Below are positions 35,029 to 42,668 of a stretch of DNA of 64,000 nt, one piece after another. The position numbers were made by a program, and so were the translations under genes. Under the pieces are notes generated by a model. That model saw only the letters and a list, made by a program, of their open reading frames with translations. It was not told the origin of the DNA and did no database searches. The stretch is from Actinospineispora spinosispora DSM 44797 (GTDB lineage Bacteria > Actinomycetota > Actinomycetes > Mycobacteriales > Pseudonocardiaceae), in assembly GCF_000429025.1 (NCBI RefSeq), contig NZ_KE386833.1, positions 200,582-264,581 of the forward strand. The letters are read 5' to 3'. Positions within the stretch are counted from its first letter, which is position 1. The number at the start of each line of letters is the position of its first letter.

Positions 35029-35044
35029 TCAACCGCTAGGTTGA
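35029..35044 (-). promoter_or_regulatory. Operator copy 7 upstream of aldehyde dehydrogenase
   Basis: TCAACCGCTAGGTTGA with both arms perfect and flanking bases that extend it to an 18-bp palindrome (A and T outside). It ends 30 bp before the aldehyde dehydrogenase ATG. I do not find a convincing -35/-10 pair at the expected distance, so it may overlap the -10 region. Confidence 0.65.
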
Positions 35045-35141
35045 TAGACTTGGCCAAGTCGAGCACGAGGTCAAGAGTCGAATGAGTCGCAATGCCTGAG
35101 TGCGCTGGTAGTAGCGCTCAATTTCAAGCGAAAGCGCTCGC

Positions 35142-35157
35142 TGCAACGATCGGTTGA
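35142..35157 (+). promoter_or_regulatory. Operator copy 8 upstream of the unknown gene at 35200
   Basis: TGCAACGATCGGTTGA: right half perfect, left half with four differences from the consensus. The GGTTGACA end provides an ideal -35 hexamer TTGACA (35154-35159); a possible -10 TAACGT follows at the short spacing of 15. It lies 43 bp before the chosen start codon. Confidence 0.5.
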
Positions 35158-35199
35158 CAAAATCTGATGTGCCGTAACGTCGAGTGGGAGGTGCGGACA

Positions 35200-35850
35200 G
35201 TGAGCAAGGCGAAGCACACGCTGCGTCCGAGACCGCCGATGACCGGGGAGGGGTCGGAGACGCTCGACCTGGTTGCCTCCGCGTATCTGACTCACGCGGG
35301 CGAACCCAGCGCATACAACCGGGTGCACGCATTCACCGTCGGTCTGTCGTTCAACTACGAGCTCGAGGTCACCAAGACGAGGGTGGTGGCCACGGTCCGG
35401 GCGATGTTGCGCGACCTGATCGATACCCTGCCCGGCACCTCGCCCGGGGCGCTGGTCGACGCGGCGGCCCGGGCGGTGGTGCGGCGCACCGTGAACACGC
35501 TCGGGTGCGTGATCCTTCTGGGTCCGAACGACGAACCGCGTCGTAGCCCGGCGTTGCCGCCGATGACTGAGACCCAGGTGCGGGTGGGGCGGTTGTACCT
35601 GCGGTGCCGCGACCAGGATCCCCGCGCCTGGACGGCGTGGCTGACGGTGCTCCACCGCCACATCGAGGAGGGCCACGAGCTGCGCATGCACCTGCAACTA
35701 CTCGAGATCGTGGCGGAGATCGTGGCGCGAATGCGGCGCGAGCTAGACACCGGGACGGCGGCGGACGCGACCGCCGGTGAGGTGCGGGCACTCGACCACG
35801 TGCTCTCGGCGCTGCACCACAAGCTGCGGGATGCCGTTGTCGGCCGGTGA
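35200..35850 (+). CDS. Protein of unknown function in the catabolic regulon
   Basis: I do not recognise this 216-residue protein. It is mostly alpha-helical by composition, with no signal peptide, membrane helix or metal motif. Segments include AYLTHAGEPSAYNRVHAFTV near the N-terminus, a hydrophobic stretch VRRTVNTLGCVILLGPN in the middle, and two charged amphipathic helices in the last 80 residues. I chose the GTG at 35200 because GGGAGG lies eight bases before it and a promoter-like TTGACA overlaps the ATG-proximal region upstream; ATG 35167 is the alternative. An operator copy lies upstream and the aldehyde dehydrogenase is divergent, so it may be a co-regulated regulator or accessory protein. 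Confidence 0.6.
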   Translation: MSKAKHTLRPRPPMTGEGSETLDLVASAYLTHAGEPSAYNRVHAFTVGLSFNYELEVTKTRVVATVRAMLRDLIDTLPGTSPGALVDAAARAVVRRTVNTLGCVILLGPNDEPRRSPALPPMTETQVRVGRLYLRCRDQDPRAWTAWLTVLHRHIEEGHELRMHLQLLEIVAEIVARMRRELDTGTAADATAGEVRALDHVLSALHHKLRDAVVGR

Positions 35851-35961
35851 CGCCGTGCCGTCGCCGAGCGCAGGTCTCGGCCGGGTGACGTGGGAAGGGC
35901 CCGTCGGCGAGGTTCTGTGCAGGCGCCGACGGCCGTGCAGTCAATCGGATCAGGAGGACGG

Positions 35962-36993
35962 GTGAAGGTCGACGCGACACTTCGCGGGGACGCCGGGGAC
36001 TGGGACAGGGCGCGCCGCGCGGAGGAACGAGGTTACGACGCCGTCTGGCTCAGCGAGGTCAAGCACGACCCGTTCCCGAGTCTCGCCGTCGTGGCGACCC
36101 GGACCGAACGCGTCGGGCTCGGGACCGCCATCGCGTTGGCGTTCGCGCGCAACCCCATGTCCACCGCCATCCTGGCGAACGACCTGCAGCTCTACTCGCG
36201 GGGTCGCTTCATGCTCGGGCTGGGCTCCCAGGTGAGGCCGCACATCACGAAGCGGTTCTCCATGCCCTGGTCGGCGCCGGCCGAGCGGATGCGGGAATAC
36301 ATACTCGCGGTGCGGGCCATCTGGGAAAGCTGGTCGGCCGGTGTGCCCGTGGACTTCAGGGGAACGCACTACTCGCACACGCTGATGACACCGATGTTCG
36401 ATCCGGGGCCGAACCCGTACGGTGCTCCGCCGATCATTCTCGCTGGCGTCGGCCCGAAGATGACCGAGGTGGCAGGCGAGGTCGCCGACGGCTTCTTCGT
36501 GCACGGGTTCACCACCGAGCGATACCTGCGGGAGACGACGGTCCCCGCGCTACTCGAAGGGCGCCGAGCGGGTGGGAGCACGGACCTGGCGGGGTTCCAG
36601 GTCAGCGGACTGCCCTTCGTGGTGACGGGGGAGGGGACCTCGGAGATCGAGGTGGCCGCCGCGGCCGTACGTAGACAGATCGCCTTCTACGGTTCCACTC
36701 CGTCGTACTGGCCGGTGCTGGAGGCGCACGGGTGGGGCGACATCGGACGCGAGCTCAACGTCATGTCGAAACGCGGACAGTGGAACCAGATGGGCGACCG
36801 GATCGATGACCAGATGTTGGACGCGTTCGCGGTGGTCGCCCCGCCGGCTGACGTGGCGGGACAGGTTCGTCAACGCTACGGCGACCTCTTCACCCGGTGC
36901 GGCTTGTATGCCCCTTATCCACTGCGTCCCGAGTCACTCGAGCTGATCGTGCGGGGCATCCAGGCAGGGAGATCGCCCGAGCGGAGCGTGTGA
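35962..36993 (+). CDS. LLM-class F420-dependent oxidoreductase (TIGR03617-like)
   Basis: A 343-residue luciferase-like monooxygenase-fold enzyme of the type that uses coenzyme F420 in actinobacteria. Landmarks are ERGYDAVWLSEVKHDPF near the start, GLGTAIALAFARNPM, and GRFMLGLGSQVRPHI, with the helical insert RMREYILAVRAIWESW. It starts at GTG 35962 with AGGAGG four bases upstream. It lies 111 bp after the unknown regulon gene on the same strand and may be cotranscribed. A hydride-transfer step on a ketone or enone of the pathway is possible; this is inference. Confidence 0.87.
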   Translation: MKVDATLRGDAGDWDRARRAEERGYDAVWLSEVKHDPFPSLAVVATRTERVGLGTAIALAFARNPMSTAILANDLQLYSRGRFMLGLGSQVRPHITKRFSMPWSAPAERMREYILAVRAIWESWSAGVPVDFRGTHYSHTLMTPMFDPGPNPYGAPPIILAGVGPKMTEVAGEVADGFFVHGFTTERYLRETTVPALLEGRRAGGSTDLAGFQVSGLPFVVTGEGTSEIEVAAAAVRRQIAFYGSTPSYWPVLEAHGWGDIGRELNVMSKRGQWNQMGDRIDDQMLDAFAVVAPPADVAGQVRQRYGDLFTRCGLYAPYPLRPESLELIVRGIQAGRSPERSV

Positions 36994-37182
36994 CCGACCG
37001 GGGTGCGGACCTGGGGGGATCCGCTGATCCAGAGTCGGCTCCCGGGTCTGTCGGGCATTGCCGGGGACTGTCTGGCTAAGCCGTTCCTACAGGTCAAGCC
37101 CAGTCGTGGAGGTCGATGACCGCCATCCGCTGATCGAGAATTTGGACGCTTGCGTGCGCCGAGGTCGAATCAAGCCGATTAC

Positions 37183-37932
37183 TCAATTGCGTGCGTCGGT
37201 GGCGGCGATCGTGGTGGCCAGTAGCTGGTCGGCGACGGTCGTTGGATGCGTCAGATGGGACGCGTGGCAGCCCTCGAATCGTACGGGCTGTACGCCGGCA
37301 CGGTCTGAGTACTTCGGTGTCCACCACTCGTCGCCGAATTCCAGCGACAGGTCGTTCGTCCCGGCGAGGTATGCGATGGGTAGGTCGGCCGGGATCGTGG
37401 CCTGTTCCGCTGGCAGGGGGTCGGCCAGGTAGGCGATGGGCTGCGGCCGTAGAAGGCTGTAGGTCAGTTCTTGCACGCGTGGTGGAGCGGTCTGGACGAA
37501 TCTGTTCCGCCATCGCTCGAAGGGCAGGAGCACACTGGCGCCGTCGGTGGCCTCCGACCTCTCCAGCAGCATCGCCTTGTCCGCTGCTGGCATCGCGTCG
37601 AGCATCGACTCGCCGGCGGCTGGAACGAACGCACTCCAGTAGGTCAGCTGGGCGACACGGTCGCGGACCTGATGTGTCGCGGCGGTGGCCGGGTATCCGC
37701 TCCAGTCGTGGGCCACCAGCACGGCATCGGTGACGTCGTGGCGGTCGAGCTGGGCCGCCAGCGCGGAAACGGCGTCGGACAGTGATACCGCGCGTGGGTC
37801 ATCGCCAAAGGACATGCCCGGTATCTCGGGCACGACGACGCGGTGCCCCCGCGCGGTGAGTTCGCGGGCTACCGGATGCCAGGCCCAACCTCCGACCCAG
37901 CATCCGGGCACCAGGACGAATGTGTGCGGCAC
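37183..37932 (-). CDS. Alpha/beta hydrolase with an Asp nucleophile
   Basis: A 249-residue alpha/beta-hydrolase beginning VPHTFVLVPGCWVGGWAWHP, with the usual oxyanion-hole region in VPGCWVGG. The nucleophile elbow reads VAHDWSGYP, so D76 stands where esterases have Ser. That is the pattern of epoxide hydrolases and haloalkane dehalogenases. An acidic residue in GTNDLSLEF and a His in CHASHLTHP complete a triad. I chose GTG 37932 because it has GGAG upstream and opens with the family N-terminus. It is divergent from the HxlR regulator, and a perfect 31-bp palindrome lies between them, so it is likely controlled by that regulator. Confidence 0.82.
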   Translation of the reverse strand: MPHTFVLVPGCWVGGWAWHPVARELTARGHRVVVPEIPGMSFGDDPRAVSLSDAVSALAAQLDRHDVTDAVLVAHDWSGYPATAATHQVRDRVAQLTYWSAFVPAAGESMLDAMPAADKAMLLERSEATDGASVLLPFERWRNRFVQTAPPRVQELTYSLLRPQPIAYLADPLPAEQATIPADLPIAYLAGTNDLSLEFGDEWWTPKYSDRAGVQPVRFEGCHASHLTHPTTVADQLLATTIAATDARN

Positions 37933-37989
37933 GGTTGCTCCGTTCGTCGACTCGGACCTCGCGAGCCCATGCAACCGGGAGACCACGTC

Positions 37990-38020
37990 CCCGGTAGGTA
38001 CAGATTCTGTACCTACCGGG
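37990..38020. promoter_or_regulatory. Perfect 31-bp palindrome, probable HxlR operator
   Basis: Two 15-bp arms around a central T (38005); the core is GGTACAGATTCTGTACC (37998-38014 approximately centred). It lies 26 bp before the HxlR ATG and 57 bp before the hydrolase GTG, in the divergent promoter region. A related 17-bp site recurs before the metallo-beta-lactamase-fold gene. Confidence 0.75.
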
Positions 38021-38046
38021 AAGGTGTCAGCGCCTACGATTCGGCC

Positions 38047-38766
38047 ATGGCGAGCACGCCGGAATACTGTCCTGTTGCCGTGGGCGCGACCTTGGTGACC
38101 GAGCGCTGGAACCTGTTGATCGTGCGCGAGCTCCTGAGCGGCCCGCGAGGCTTCAACGACATCCACCGGGGTCTGCCCGGGTTGTCCCGGACGCTGCTCA
38201 GTCAGCGTCTCCGCACACTGCGTCAAGCCGGGCTCGTCGCTACCAGCACGGCGGGGGATGGCCAGGCCCCGGGTTATCGGCTCACTGCCATGGGTGCCGG
38301 ATTACGGGCGGTGCTGTTCGAGCTGGGTAGCTGGAGCGTGCGGTGGTGCTTTTCGCCCCCCACCGACGACCAGCTGGACCCGCATCTGCTGCTGTGGCGT
38401 ATGCGGACCGGTTTGGTGCTGGACAACCTTCCCGATCATCGGATCACGATCGAGATCACGTTCGGCGACCACGGCGATCCACAGCCGATCCGGGGCTGGC
38501 TGGTGCTGGCCGGCGCCGATTCCTCGCTCTGTACCCGCCACCCCCTGTTCGACGTCGATGTCTACGCTCGCGCCACCTCGCGGGTCTGGCACGAGCTCTG
38601 GTACGGCCACCGGGGCTGGGGCGAGGCCCTGGACCAGGGGATACTGCGGCTCAGCGGTGAGGCTCGGCTGCTGAAACAGATGCCGCACTGGTTCCACCGT
38701 AGCGCTTTCGCCACCCAGGTCGACGGGCGTCGAACTGTGCGGGGTGACAGTCAGGCCGAGGCCTGA
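38047..38766 (+). CDS. HxlR-type winged-helix regulator
   Basis: A 239-residue regulator. The first 100 residues are a typical HxlR winged helix: CPVAVGATLVTERWNLLIVR, RGFNDIHRGLPGLSRTLLSQ and GYRLTAMG. The C-terminal 130 residues (from about TDDQLDPHLLLWRM) form an extra domain seen in larger actinobacterial HxlR proteins and resembling a sterol-carrier-like or effector-binding module; I cannot identify it with certainty. The ATG at 38047 lies just after a 31-bp palindrome. It probably regulates itself, the divergent hydrolase and the downstream metallo-beta-lactamase-fold gene. Confidence 0.85.
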   Translation: MASTPEYCPVAVGATLVTERWNLLIVRELLSGPRGFNDIHRGLPGLSRTLLSQRLRTLRQAGLVATSTAGDGQAPGYRLTAMGAGLRAVLFELGSWSVRWCFSPPTDDQLDPHLLLWRMRTGLVLDNLPDHRITIEITFGDHGDPQPIRGWLVLAGADSSLCTRHPLFDVDVYARATSRVWHELWYGHRGWGEALDQGILRLSGEARLLKQMPHWFHRSAFATQVDGRRTVRGDSQAEA

Positions 38767-38774
38767 GGACTCTG

Positions 38775-38791
38775 GGTACAGAAGTTGTACC
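38775..38791. promoter_or_regulatory. Second HxlR-type operator
   Basis: GGTACAGAAGTTGTACC matches the core of the 31-bp palindrome (GGTACAGATTCTGTACC) in 15 of 17 positions. It lies between the HxlR stop and the start of the metallo-beta-lactamase-fold gene, 36 bp before the latter. This implies shared control. Confidence 0.65.
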
Positions 38792-38827
38792 GCCAAGACC
38801 AGCTCCGGCATGTGAGCGTCTACTGCC

Positions 38828-39511
38828 ATGGCGCCCACGCTCGCTCAGGTTGCCGACGGTGTTCATGTCGGCGCTCTGTCACCGATGAACATCTTCAACA
38901 CCGTCGTGCTCGAGGGCCCGGACGGTGACGTCGTCGTCGACTCCGGCCCGCCCTGGTCACATGGTCGACTCACCCGGTTCTTGCGGGGTCGTGAGGTCAC
39001 CGAGCACGTTGTCACGCACGCGCACGGCGATCACGTCGGTTCGACAGCGTGGTTGTGCAACCACACCGGCGCCCCACTGGCGATGAGCGCCATCGAGGCC
39101 GACGACTTCGAGCACGGAAGCATCGACTATCACGCCGGCGCGCTCGGCCGGCTGCTCATCGCGCCGCTCGGGCGCACCCGCCGCACCGTCGACCGTCGTC
39201 TCACCGAGGGCGACATCGTCGCTGGCTTCACCGTGCTCAGCCAGCCAGGTCACAGCCCAGGACTGCTGGCGTTCTGGCGCGAAACAGACCGCGTCCTCAT
39301 CGTCGGAGACGGCCCCATCAACCTGTCCAAGGACTTCAGCTCTCCACGATGGCTGCGCATGCCGACAAAACTTCACCACAACCCCAGCAAAGCCGTCGCC
39401 TCCCGGTGGCGACTCACCGAGCTGCGACCCGAACTGATCATCTCGACACACGGCTACCCCGTGCGTGGACTCGACCAGTGGATTCAAGGCGTCCGTGCCG
39501 TGGCCCACTGA
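38828..39511 (+). CDS. MBL-fold metallo-hydrolase
   Basis: A 227-residue metallo-beta-lactamase-fold protein. The zinc motif is THAHGDHVGS with H64, H66, D68 and H69, followed by a later ligand His in QPGHSPGL, an Asp in IVGDGP, and a final His in ISTHGYP. Members hydrolyse thioesters, lactones or other esters. It lies 61 bp after the HxlR gene with a related operator in between, so it is either in the same operon or independently controlled by HxlR. With the epoxide-hydrolase-like protein it suggests a small detoxification or catabolic set. Confidence 0.87.
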   Translation: MAPTLAQVADGVHVGALSPMNIFNTVVLEGPDGDVVVDSGPPWSHGRLTRFLRGREVTEHVVTHAHGDHVGSTAWLCNHTGAPLAMSAIEADDFEHGSIDYHAGALGRLLIAPLGRTRRTVDRRLTEGDIVAGFTVLSQPGHSPGLLAFWRETDRVLIVGDGPINLSKDFSSPRWLRMPTKLHHNPSKAVASRWRLTELRPELIISTHGYPVRGLDQWIQGVRAVAH

Positions 39512-39586
39512 ATCTGGTCTCGAGGAGTCACCCGGCAATCTGGACCAGCGGTGGCGGACACTCGGGCCGATCAGCGGGACTGACCA

Positions 39587-40177
39587 TCAGCCGTGCGGTG
39601 CGGTCAGGCCCGCCAGCGTGCTGTCGACGATCGCCTGTAGTGCCGGACGCCCGGGCTTGGTTTTGGCTAGCACGTTCATTCCCTGCACCACGGCAACCAG
39701 TAGGTGAGCGGACTCGGGGCCGGCACCGGCTCTCAGCTCACCTGCCGCGCGTGCTCGGGTGAGGGCGCCCGCGAAGCTGGTGCGGAGGTTGGCCAGGTGT
39801 AGCTCGAACATGGCGGCCAGTTCGGGATCGCGTTCGGTGAGTTCGATGAGTGAGTTGGTCACGAGGCAGCCCCATCGGCGACGGCCGTCGACCATGGCGT
39901 CGATGAGGTGTTCGAAGTAGTCGCGCAGTCCTTGAGTTCCGCTGGGCGCGGTGTTGATCCGTTCAACCGCGTCGGCCGACACGGTCTCGGTGTAGGTGCG
40001 CAGCGCGGCCACGAACAGATCTCGCTTGTTGCCGAACGTCGCGTACACGCTGCCTGGCTGGACGCCCATGGCCTGGCAGAGCGCTTGGATCGAGGTGGCG
40101 TCGAAACCGTGCTGCCAGAAGGCTTCCAGCGCTACGCCGAGTGCTTCGCTGACGTCGAAGGTCCGTGTCCGTCCCAC
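39587..40177 (-). CDS. TetR/AcrR family regulator
   Basis: A 196-residue TetR regulator with an N-terminal HTH (residues about 6-52: GVALEAFWQHGFDATSIQAL and GVQPGSVYATFGNKRDLF) and a ligand domain containing RRWGCLVTNSLIELTERDPE, a stretch typical of the TetR subgroup with a conserved GCL motif. It is divergent from the PanE-like and mandelate-racemase-like pair, and the 104-bp gap contains a pair of inverted CAAGAAA repeats. It is therefore the likely repressor of that pair. Confidence 0.87.
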   Translation of the reverse strand: MGRTRTFDVSEALGVALEAFWQHGFDATSIQALCQAMGVQPGSVYATFGNKRDLFVAALRTYTETVSADAVERINTAPSGTQGLRDYFEHLIDAMVDGRRRWGCLVTNSLIELTERDPELAAMFELHLANLRTSFAGALTRARAAGELRAGAGPESAHLLVAVVQGMNVLAKTKPGRPALQAIVDSTLAGLTAPHG

Positions 40178-40198
40178 GCGTCAATACTAGGACAGTGA

Positions 40199-40257
40199 TT
40201 CAAGAAAACCGGCAAACCTGCGGCAAGCATGGTAGAAATCGAGCCAGGTTTCTTGGA
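40199..40257. promoter_or_regulatory. Inverted CAAGAAA repeats, possible TetR operator
   Basis: TTCAAGAAAACC at 40199-40210 and its imperfect complement AGGTTTCTTGG at 40246-40256 face each other across about 35 bp. They lie in the divergent region between the TetR and PanE-like genes. This is a candidate operator only; the spacing is long for a single TetR dimer site. Confidence 0.35.
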
Positions 40258-40281
40258 GGATCCCTCAAATAAGGTGGATGC

Positions 40282-41205
40282 ATGCGCATCGCGGTGATGG
40301 GAACCGGCGGCGTGGGAGGTTACTTCGGTGCCCGGCTGGCCCAGAGCGGTCACGACGTGAGTTTCATCGCCAGGGGTCGTCACCTGGAGGCGATCCGGAC
40401 CAACGAGCTTCGGGTGGAGAGCGCATCCGGTGACATTCACCTTCCCGAGGTCGACGCGACGGATGATCCTGCCTCGGTCGGGCCTGTCGACCTGGTGCTG
40501 TTCGGTGTGAAGCTGTGGGATACCGAGGCGTCGGCCGAGCTGATCAAACCGATGCTCGGTGAGCAGACCGGCGTGGTCTCGTTCCAGAACGGCGTGGTGA
40601 AGGACGACATCCTGCGTCGCGTTCTCGGTGCCGAGCACGTGATCGGCGGCGTGTGTTACATCGCCGCCACCATTGCCGGGCCGGGGGTCATCCGGCACAC
40701 CGGCACACTGCAGAAGCTGGTGTTCGGCGAGTACGACGGTGCCACATCGAAACGCGTGCAGGCGTTCCACGACGCGTGCGCCGACAGCGGGATCGATGTG
40801 GAGATCAGCAACCGGATCGAGCAGACGATCTGGGAGAAGTTCGTGTTCCTGGTCGGGCTGTCCGGCACCACCAGCACCGCACGAGTTGCGATCGGTCCGA
40901 TTCGTACCGATCCGCGCTCACGGGAGTTCCTTCACGACGTGATGGCCGAGGTGGTGGAGGTCGCGCGCGCCCAGGGGGTGCCGTTGCCCGAGGACTACGC
41001 CGACGACCGGCTCATCTTCACCGATGGGGTCCCGGCCGCCATGACCTCGTCGATGCACCAGGACCTCGAACGCGGCAACCGACTCGAGGTCAGGTGGCTC
41101 AGCGGCGACGTGGTCGAGCGAGGCAAAGCCCTGGGTGTAGCGACGCCGTGCAACCGGGCCATCACCGACATCTTGTCCGTGCACAGTGAGGGCCACCAGA
41201 CATGA
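40282..41205 (+). CDS. Ketopantoate reductase-like protein (ApbA/PanE family)
   Basis: A 307-residue NAD(P)-dependent 2-ketoacid reductase of the ApbA/PanE family. The Rossmann motif is GTGGVGGYFGARLA (7-20). The catalytic Lys is in IEQTIWEKFVFL, with the following SGTTS substrate-site segment. Although annotated as ketopantoate reductase by family, many catabolic paralogues reduce or oxidise other 2-keto/2-hydroxy acids. Its stop overlaps the start of the mandelate-racemase-like gene as ATGA, so the two enzymes probably act on the same 2-hydroxy acid rather than in pantothenate synthesis. Confidence 0.88.
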   Translation: MRIAVMGTGGVGGYFGARLAQSGHDVSFIARGRHLEAIRTNELRVESASGDIHLPEVDATDDPASVGPVDLVLFGVKLWDTEASAELIKPMLGEQTGVVSFQNGVVKDDILRRVLGAEHVIGGVCYIAATIAGPGVIRHTGTLQKLVFGEYDGATSKRVQAFHDACADSGIDVEISNRIEQTIWEKFVFLVGLSGTTSTARVAIGPIRTDPRSREFLHDVMAEVVEVARAQGVPLPEDYADDRLIFTDGVPAAMTSSMHQDLERGNRLEVRWLSGDVVERGKALGVATPCNRAITDILSVHSEGHQT

Positions 41206-42296
41206 CGCGTCCAGCGCTGACAGTTCGTTCGGTTGAGGCCGTTTTGGTACTGGTTCCCATGCGTCGACCGCTCGGGACCAGCGTCACCCGCATCACCGAC
41301 GCCCCGCTGCTACTACTCGACCTTCAGACCGAAGAAGGGGTTACCGGGCGGGCCTACCTGTTCTGCTACCTCGAATCGGCCGGGCACGCGGCGCTCGCCC
41401 TTGTCCGGGATGTGAACCAGGTGCTGGCGGGCACCTCGGCCACCCCGGCGAGCGTGCGGTCGGTGCTCGAAGGGCGGTTCAGGCTGCTGGGCGTGCGTGG
41501 GCTGGTCGCGGCGGTGCTCGCGGGCGTCGACGCCGCGTGCTGGGACGCACTGGCCATCGCCGCTGGGCTGCCGCTTGCCCGGCTGCTCGGTGCCGACCCT
41601 CGGCCGGTTCCCGCGTACAACAGCAACGGTCTCGGGCTCATCGATGCGCGAGCCGCCGCCGACGAGGCGCAGGAACTCGTGGCCGAGGGTTTCCGGGCGG
41701 TGAAGATGAGGCTAGGCCGCGCCGATCCGAGCGAGGACCTGGCGACCGTCCGCGCCGTCCGCGCGGCGATCGGCCCGGACGTCGAGCTCATGGCTGACTA
41801 CAACCAGGCCTTGGGACTGGCCGAAGCACGCGACCGCTGCCGTGCACTCGACGACGAAGGCCTGTCCTGGATCGAAGAACCGCTCCGCCACGACGACTAC
41901 GCCGCGAACGCAGCCTTGACCGCCGAACTGCGCACACCGGTGCAGCTCGGAGAGAACTTCGCGGGTCCCCGCGCGATGGCTCTCGCCCTCGCGCACGGTG
42001 CCAGCGACCTGGTCATGCCCGATCTCGAGCGCATCGGCGGAGTGAGCGGCTGGATCGACGCGGCGGCGCAGGCCGACACCGCCGGACTCCCCCTGTCCTC
42101 ACACCTGTTCCCGGAGGTCAGTGCGCACCTGCTCGCCGCATCGCCCACGGCACATTGGCTCGAGTACGTCGACTGGGCCAACCCGATTCTGGACGAACCT
42201 CTGCTGATCACCAACGGTTACGCGACCGCAGCGGAACGGCCCGGCTCCGGCATCCTCTGGGACCCCGTGGCCGTGGCGCGACACCGGATCGGCTGA
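41202..42296 (+). CDS. Mandelate racemase-like enolase superfamily enzyme
   Basis: A 364-residue member of the enolase superfamily, close in layout to Pseudomonas mandelate racemase. Metal ligands are D199 (in MADYNQ), E225 (WIEEP) and E251 (GENF). The His-Asp dyad is H301 (SSHLFPEVSAHLLAA) with D274 (MPDLERIGG), and the electrophilic glutamate is E321 (AHWLE). However, the second Lys of the KxK base motif is Arg: VKMRLG with K168 and R170. A two-base racemisation is therefore doubtful and a one-sided reaction such as dehydration or epimerisation is more likely. It is coupled to the PanE-like gene. Confidence 0.88.
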   Translation: MTRPALTVRSVEAVLVLVPMRRPLGTSVTRITDAPLLLLDLQTEEGVTGRAYLFCYLESAGHAALALVRDVNQVLAGTSATPASVRSVLEGRFRLLGVRGLVAAVLAGVDAACWDALAIAAGLPLARLLGADPRPVPAYNSNGLGLIDARAAADEAQELVAEGFRAVKMRLGRADPSEDLATVRAVRAAIGPDVELMADYNQALGLAEARDRCRALDDEGLSWIEEPLRHDDYAANAALTAELRTPVQLGENFAGPRAMALALAHGASDLVMPDLERIGGVSGWIDAAAQADTAGLPLSSHLFPEVSAHLLAASPTAHWLEYVDWANPILDEPLLITNGYATAAERPGSGILWDPVAVARHRIG

Positions 42297-42668
42297 GCGC
42301 GAGCAAGGCCATCTAGCTGGCAGAGTCTCTGAGACTTCCGCTGTGTGAGACCGCTCGTTCGGGGAACGGTGCATGTGCGGGGTGTCACCGGCATCTGTGC
42401 TGGTTGCTCACCGACAACTATCTCCGCGCCGAACTTTTCGGTGATCTCGGTGCCGAGCGAGTGCTGGAGCGGCGACCACGCATCTGTCGATTGTCGCCCA
42501 GCGAACCGGCTCCCCGCGGGGAACGGCGGCGCCTGAGGCTGATGGCGTCGGCCACGCGGATCATCCTGAAGGAACCACGAGCCGATCAGCTCAGTGGGCT
42601 TGACCTGGCCCTCGGGGCAACCTTGATCGTTGTCTGTGTCGGTCGCCGACCGGCGGGAGGAGGCACGG
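42297..42668. other. 372-bp region without a recognisable gene
   Basis: This lies between the mandelate-racemase-like gene and the MerR-PP2C gene, both rightward. Several short frames cross it but none shows a family signature. A stop-free stretch at about 42404-42600 (beginning LTDNYLRAELFGDLGAERVL) has coding-like composition and could be a gene remnant. No clear repeat. Confidence 0.4.

Noticed and set aside
41228..41237. A GGTTGA half-site near 41230
   Set aside because: It lies inside the mandelate-racemase-like gene and lacks the left arm, so it is not counted as an operator.
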